This document shows positions 59,401-64,000 of a stretch of DNA of 64,000 nucleotides, one piece after another. The stretch spans positions 11,560,363-11,624,362 of the forward strand of contig NC_052135.2 in NCBI RefSeq assembly GCF_016086655.4, in the 5' to 3' direction. The stretch comes from Lepeophtheirus salmonis. Lineage: Eukaryota > Arthropoda > Copepoda > Siphonostomatoida > Caligidae. The notes beneath the pieces are model-generated. The model searched no databases. It was not told the origin of the DNA and worked only from the letters and a program-made list of their open reading frames with translations. The position numbers and the translations under genes were made by a program. Every line of letters starts with the position of its first letter. Positions within the stretch are counted from its first letter, which is position 1.

Positions 59401-61599
59401 AAAGGTCTTTTTCTTTAGAAATGCATCCTCGAAGTGGTATTCAATCAGTATATGATGGAGGAAGTATTTCAAAAAGACTCTTGAGAGTAGAAGAGTTTTA
59501 TGTCCCTCCGAGACGACTATGGATTCCAGAGATAGATACTGGACTATCAGTAGTGGATGAGACATTCACAAGAGATAGGATGTTGTCAAGTGTAAAAAGG
59601 GATGATACATTTGTGCATTTTATCTATGATGAATCAGGGCGGATAATATCTCTTAACTCATCTGGAAAAATAGAAGAATTTTTCTATGATTCAATTAATG
59701 ATGCTTTTCCGTCAACTGTAATCACAGCAAATGGAGCCGAATATTCTATCTTTCGGGATGGATCCGGTGGTCTTTCTTCGGTTGTGACACCCTCAAACTA
59801 TACCTTTAATTTCCACTTAATTCCAATGATAGGATATTATCTTATGACCTATAAGCCACCATGGAAATCAGTACCATTCCGAAAAAAATTTCTAAGACAT
59901 GATGAACAATCAACTGAAGCCCACGGAAGAGTGTCCCCTTTCTCTAATATAGAACTTGAAGAGTCTTATAGATATGACGAATCTACAGGACGGATAGTTG
60001 AGGATGATATATTTTTCTATGACTATGGAGTTACATCTGCTGTTATACAAAAGACCGATTCGACATTTTATGGTATTTATGAATCTGATTCTCTTGGTAG
60101 AGAAACTGCTCGGCTTATGATCAATGATGGTCGTCCTATATACAAAGAAAGCTGCATATATAACAAAGATACTATTTCATTTCGTTCCTATTCACTGGGA
60201 AATGATGATTCCCCTGCAAAAGTTATTAAATACAGTTTTGATACTCTGGGATTACTCATTGGATACGAAGATGAGGCATTTCAATGGAAATATTATCGAG
60301 ATGCTGTAGGTAATGTTGTAAATATGGATTTCGGAGCTGGTAGAACAAGATTCCAAATTGAATATGGTGAAAGAATTTCAAAAGTTGGCGAAGATTTTGA
60401 TGTAATATATGATAATAACACTGGTTATATGATGTCCAGACATGAATTCAGATTCGAGTATGATGATTTCGGAAGAATTGAATCAACATTTAAAGGGGAT
60501 CAACTAAGCTCAAGTTTTTATGATGATTGGGATCATATGAGAGTAACACAAATATATGATAATGGAGTTTTGATCACTTATCAATATGAGCGAAAGGACA
60601 AACCCTTACTTCCAACGAGAGTTGTTAGAGAATCTCCTGAATCTCCGACGTCAAAAACAACTCTTAGATTATTCTATGATCACTTGGACAGACTATTTTT
60701 TTGTGCTAGTTGTTGAACAAGAACTTCAATACTATGTTGTAACAGACTTGGTTGGAACTCCTGAGCTAGTGTTCGACTCAGAAACAGGAAGAGTTGTTAA
60801 AACATTTCTTCGATCACCTTATGGAGTTCTTATAGCTGAAAAAGGAGACCCTGATTTATGGTTACCAATTGGATATAAAGGAGGAATTGAAGAACCTTCT
60901 TCTGGAACGGTAATTCTTGGTGGTAGAGCATATGACTCGCATCTAGGTCAATTCCGTACTCCTCAAATCGATAAATTTTTGAATCCTAATTTTCAATTAA
61001 AAAATGTTCGTGACATTCATTCATATAAAATGGATTATCCTGTAACAAATCAAGGAGTTGATACACTAACACTCAATAACTTCGAATCATGGATAACATT
61101 CTTAGGTTTACTAACTCCAAAAGAGCTCACAGCGAACTTAGGGAAACTTCCTTCATCTTTCCAGTCCGTATTAGTTCAACAAAATTTCGAATTTCGTGAT
61201 GGAAATGTACGATTTGTTCCTTTACATCACAGTGTATCTCATGATACGCAACTACTAGGCCCAGATATCATAATATCTTTAAATAATGAAAAAAAATTAA
61301 CCACTAGGGTCCTTCGTGGTGCAGGGACTGTAGAAACTATTTTATCGTCCCTCATAAATGGAACAATCATTTTAGAGAATGATGAGAACATTAATTCCTC
61401 CAAAATTCATATTAATTTCTACAGGCGTGATTATGAATTGCCAGAAAATTTAGAACTCTTGAAAGCTGGGTCAATTATTCCTGAGATTAACTACCTCGTT
61501 CCTTTAAGGAGATTGACTCTAAGAATAGATGTAGTTAAATTTTTATTCACATTTTGGATCGGCTTCGATGATGTGGAAGATGTTTTAGCAAACCTTTGA
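53441..61599 (+). CDS. divergent teneurin-like protein, six exons
   Basis: Proposed exons: 53441-53589, 54272-57185, 57248-57499, 57591-58156, 58238-58603 and 59060-61599. All introns are GT-AG and the phases agree at each junction. About 2,260 residues are predicted. Order: hydrophobic signal or short anchor (MLLMIFLLNKLIVCVG, ~7-22); Ser/Thr-rich, N-glycosylation-rich stalk (~50-340); a Cys-containing patch and a poly-Thr tract (~389-420); two six-Cys EGF repeats (~553-613); the teneurin Cys motif KIDNDEDGLIDCQDPECC; TTR-like and FN-plug domains (VIRGRIVTKKTGSGLPGV; FIWDRRDVYGRRVFGKS; GYEYSNC); NHL propeller from ~1000 (YYMALNPMNDDIYVS, CGNGGHA, WPTDLALNP); YD-repeat shell (~1400-2100). Teneurins are cell-surface synaptic and axon-guidance adhesion proteins. 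Unlike canonical ones (~2,500-2,800 residues, cytoplasmic domain, eight EGF repeats), this has no cytoplasmic domain, and it stops where the C-terminal GHH/TCAP domain would begin. The last exon has a frame break at 60696-60702. Upstream exons that I cannot see remain possible. Confidence 0.85.
53791..54187. repeat. RepA copy in intron 1 of the teneurin-like gene
   Basis: The left end AGGCGTCCGTAGGGG with C-rich ACCCCCCCAGCCCCCC, T-orientation ~50-bp units, and the right end AATCCTGCAGACGCCCCT followed by TA. It occupies 397 of the 682 intron bases and ends 84 bp before the exon. Confidence 0.75.
58624..58999. repeat. RepA copy in intron 5 of the teneurin-like gene
   Basis: The left end CAAGGGCGTCCGCAGGATTA, (TA)n, then AAGGGGGGAAGGCTT, ~50-bp units, and the right end CTTGCGGACACCCCTG, followed by TA. 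Without it the intron would be 80 bp. Confidence 0.8.
60696..60702 (+). other. apparent frameshift in T7 run, exon 6 of teneurin-like gene
   Basis: Before the run the YD-repeat frame is open for more than 1.6 kb but hits TGA at 60714-60716. After the run, the frame shifted by one base is open to 61599 and continues teneurin homology (VTDLVGTPELVFDSETGRVV). The switch falls in the homopolymer. A one-base sequencing or assembly error is the simplest reading; a true null allele or slippage are alternatives. No GT-AG intron fits here. Confidence 0.8.
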
Positions 61600-62028
61600 T
61601 TCTCAATTTTCATTCATCGACGACGAATCAATGTGGGAATAAGTGATTATTTTTTAACCTAGTCATACAATTTATAGTTTTCTCAATTTATAGATTTATA
61701 TTATTCTGTTACTGTATTGCCATATATGTATGTGCCTTGTTAATATTGTATTTTGATATAAGTTTTAATTAACTTGAAAGGAATAGTATTAGTATTATTA
61801 AAACTATAGTTTTTGTTTGCATAAATCTGCATCCTTCACCTATGAATACGTAGTTTTCATAAAATGGTGGATTCACCAATGACGATAATTATGATTTATG
61901 TTTTTTGTATGCATATATTTATACAAATATATATATATATATTTATATATTATATTAAAATTCTGAATGGTACATTGATTATCTTATAAAAAATATTCAA
62001 AAAAGAAGGATCGAAGAATCTCTCGGAA
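61600..62028. other. convergent intergenic region / 3' UTRs
   Basis: This 429-bp space lies between the stop of the + strand teneurin-like gene and the stop of the - strand PARL gene. ATTAAA at 61797-61802 could be the teneurin poly(A) signal. A TA microsatellite runs at about 61927-61950. No other gene. Confidence 0.4.
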
Positions 62029-63066
62029 TCATTTGCTTCTCACATTTTCGTGCCACCAAGTAATAAACTTTTCTCTTTTTTGCCATATTAGTTTCCCTCC
62101 ATATGTTGCCCACCAAATACCAAAAAGAGTGCCCCCTAAATGTGCAGCATGGTCAAAAACTTTCCAACCCATTAACAATCCTGCAGTGTCCAATGTAATC
62201 AATCCTTTAATGGCAGTACTGGCAGTAAAAGTAAACCCTGGTATAAAAACTATCTGCATTAGTGAATTTGGATTAAGAGTCCCAAAGAGACCCAAAACAG
62301 CACATATGCAGCCTGAAGCTCCAAGGGATGGAGCAGATGTATTTAATAAAACCTTGGTAACTAATGATACAAACCCAGATACAACCCCAGCGGTAAGATA
62401 TACCCCCACAAATTGTTCTTTTCCTAAGGCACGAACTATTCCATCACAAAATGAATGAAGTACAAACATATTTACAGCAAAATGAAGAAATGAGTTATGA
62501 CTGAAGCTTGATAGAAATAGTGGAAAACACTTATTCGAAGAACGCGGATCTGACAAAAAATATCGACGCATTATGCTTCCTTCAAAGCGACGAATCTGCC
62601 ACATAAGGGTAACGGCAAGATTAAGGCAAAATATAGGCACAAATACTTTTTCACCAGGACTGAGCTGATTCCATAAGTGGTTGATTTCTCGTCTCAGCTC
62701 TCCATATTTTTGACTTTTTCGATTAAATATATCTATAGTAGTTTTAGAATGGAAAACTCCGCGAATATTTTCATACTGCCATATAGAAACAGCCGCTAGT
62801 GTTGTAGCACCAAAGCCTGCAAATAAAAGTGGAAAAATACACTATCATGGAAATTTTTACCATATATATATATATATATAAATGAACATACCAAGTGTAA
62901 AAAGGAAAGGTTTTATCAATGTTCCTGCTGAATTCCCTGTTCCAGATTCCCCTCCATTAATATTTAGACTCTTCACACGAAACGACCTTTTCGTATTATG
63001 TATAAGGGAAAAATCCTTCCTTACGTGCCTTAAAAGGCTCAAAGTTCTGGTGGAGCAACACCACAT
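62029..63066 (-). CDS. PARL: PARL-type mitochondrial rhomboid protease
   Basis: Two exons on the - strand, 63066-62892 and 62816-62029, joined over a 75-nt GT-AG intron with matching phase (G|GC). The predicted protein is 320 residues. The N-terminus (MWCCSTRTLSLLRHVRKDFS) is Arg/Ser-rich with no acids, as in a mitochondrial presequence. A hydrophobic segment spans the exon junction. The rhomboid core from ~118 on shows the serine motif LGASGCICAVLG (nucleophile Ser ~226) and HAAHLGG in a later helix (His ~284), giving the Ser-His dyad. SFSHNSFLHFAVNMFVLHSF is the conserved PARL membrane segment. PARL cleaves PINK1, PGAM5, SMAC and other inner-membrane substrates and is called rhomboid-7 in Drosophila. 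Human PARL is 379 residues; the difference lies mainly in the N-terminal extension. It is convergent with the teneurin-like gene. Confidence 0.9.
62866..62880. repeat. TA microsatellite in PARL intron
   Basis: (TA)n of about 8 repeats within the 75-nt intron, close to the donor on the - strand. Confidence 0.6.
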
Positions 63067-63310
63067 CTATTAGTATTACACCTAATGAAAATTGATAGAA
63101 AAAGATAGTGACAGAAAGAAACAATTGAAATTCTTGTTACAATAAATAATTACAATTTTAATTTATATATATTTTAGATAAATACAAATGATATTTATTT
63201 AAAAAAATTGAACAAATCTGGTTCGTCATTGTCTTTATCCATTACATACAGATTATCACAAATATTTTCCTTTTCTTTTTATGTTGAACGTGATTCGATA
63301 TAAAGGATTA
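63067..63310. other. spacer between PARL and the zinc-finger gene
   Basis: This 244-bp gap between two - strand genes would hold the PARL 5' leader or promoter and the 3' UTR of the zinc-finger gene. No clear core element was recognised. Confidence 0.35.
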
Positions 63311-64000
63311 CTAGGAACACAATTGATTGTATAGGAGTTTCGAAATGTTTGTTGAGGATTCAATTAAAAGTTTTTCTATCAATGCAGAGTTATCTGGACT
63401 TTCTGACAACAACTCAATAATAGACATGAGCTCCTTGTAATTATCAATCACCTGAGAAACGTTTTCTTGAAAAGAAGGCAGTGAGGGTGATGATGATGAT
63501 TTCTCAAGCCCTGAACAACTAATATCCACGTTATTCGTTAGATCGTCTTTAGATACTATGGTGTGCGAATGGCTTAGACAACCTTTTATGACAAAAATTG
63601 ACTTGAGACTGGATGTATGCTTTGATTTAGGTTTATATTGCTGAAGTGAAAAACGAGCAAAACAAGATTCGCTCTCTCTTTTGGAGCAGACATAAACAAA
63701 ATAATTACTCTTGGGACGGGAATTTCGGATGATAAAATCTTTTGATGGATCAATATCGTCTGTGATATAGTCTTTGGCCTGTTGGATGTCGCTGAATTTA
63801 CGAAATATGAAGTTATGGTCATGACCTGCAACAATAATAATTAATATCAACAATTGTACCCATTGGTATTAAACAAAAACTATAATATAGACATTAAAAA
63901 AGACCTTGATCACATAGTAGGCTGCATTTTCCTGAAGCGAGATGCCGTTGAAGATTATATCGAAATCCAAATACTTTAAAACAAAGATGACAACTCAAAA
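63311..64000 (-). CDS. zinc-finger protein, 3' part (partial at window end)
   Basis: Read on the - strand, the exon 64000-63905 (open at the window edge) encodes SCHLCFKVFGFRYNLQRHLA plus SGKC. This is a C2HC-type finger with Cys-x2-Cys, the aromatic, Leu, His and a final Cys. It joins the exon 63825-63311 in phase (G|GT) over a 79-nt intron with a weak donor (GTCTTT) and a good acceptor (TTGTTGCAG). The second exon gives a region with Cys at CSKRESESC and GCLSHSH, a Cys-Cys-His-His spacing like FLYWCH/WRKY-GCM or MULE-type DNA-binding modules. It is followed by a Ser-rich stretch and a Leu/Ile-rich helical C-terminus ending at TAG (63311-63313). Probably a nuclear DNA-binding protein. The exact family is not recognised, and the N-terminus lies outside the window. 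Confidence 0.6.

Noticed and set aside
60703..60715. A tiny intron (GTG...TAG) at the frame break of the teneurin-like gene
   Set aside because: The GT to AG distance is only a few bases. A homopolymer length change explains the frame switch fully.
62033..62458. 141-codon open frame on the + strand opposite PARL
   Set aside because: It is antisense to a well-supported rhomboid exon, with no independent motif.

Overview
The window looks like a stretch of a large, repeat-rich arthropod nuclear genome, most likely a parasitic copepod of the sea-louse type. This is inferred from strong A+T richness, short phase-consistent spliceosomal introns (62-91 nt when free of repeats), an arthropod-style TATA/TCAGT promoter candidate, a metazoan teneurin and a mitochondrial rhomboid protease, and many Tc1/mariner relics. 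The species cannot be proved from the sequence alone.

Layout. From 1 to about 53.1 kb I find no convincing intact host gene. This part is a mosaic of dead or internally deleted DNA transposons: a hAT (ZBED/SCAND3-like) fragment at 0.9 kb; Tc1/mariner and maT-like relics at 6.4, 25.4 and 32.5 kb; three irritans-type mariner copies with their halves in opposite orientation at 10.3, 20.3 and 43.8 kb; a second mariner type at 23.6 kb; two MITE-like mariner deletion derivatives with the same junction at 28.4 and 44.7 kb; a P-element/THAP9-like transposase relic at 35.8 kb; and a 1.7-kb element with ~370-390 bp inverted arms around a decayed gene of unknown function at 39.9-41.6 kb. Two ~0.65-0.9 kb fold-back elements (22.0 and 34.5 kb) carry an internal ~109-bp repeat that also forms a tandem array at 18.2 kb. 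Threaded through all of this are about 20 copies or fragments of a family called RepA here (ends CAGGGGCGTCCGCAGG) and five of a family called RepB (ends GTGATGGGACGATTAATCGG). Both are filled with the same degenerate ~50-bp A/T-rich unit.

From 53.2 to 64 kb lies the genic part. A six-exon teneurin-like gene runs on the + strand (53441-61599). It encodes a predicted protein of about 2,260 residues with an N-terminal secretory signal or short anchor, a Ser/Thr-rich mucin-like stalk, two EGF repeats and the full teneurin superfold (TTR/FN-plug, NHL, YD shell). It has no recognisable intracellular domain and no C-terminal GHH/TCAP domain. RepA copies sit in its first and fifth introns. One apparent frameshift lies in a T7 run of the last exon. 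Converging on it from the - strand is a two-exon PARL-type mitochondrial rhomboid protease (62029-63066), followed by the 3' part of a - strand zinc-finger gene that leaves the window at 64000. The three genes show no obvious functional link.

The most unusual items are the reduced, apparently secreted teneurin, the fold-back elements with shared 109-bp repeats, and the mariner lineage whose N-terminal and catalytic halves face each other.
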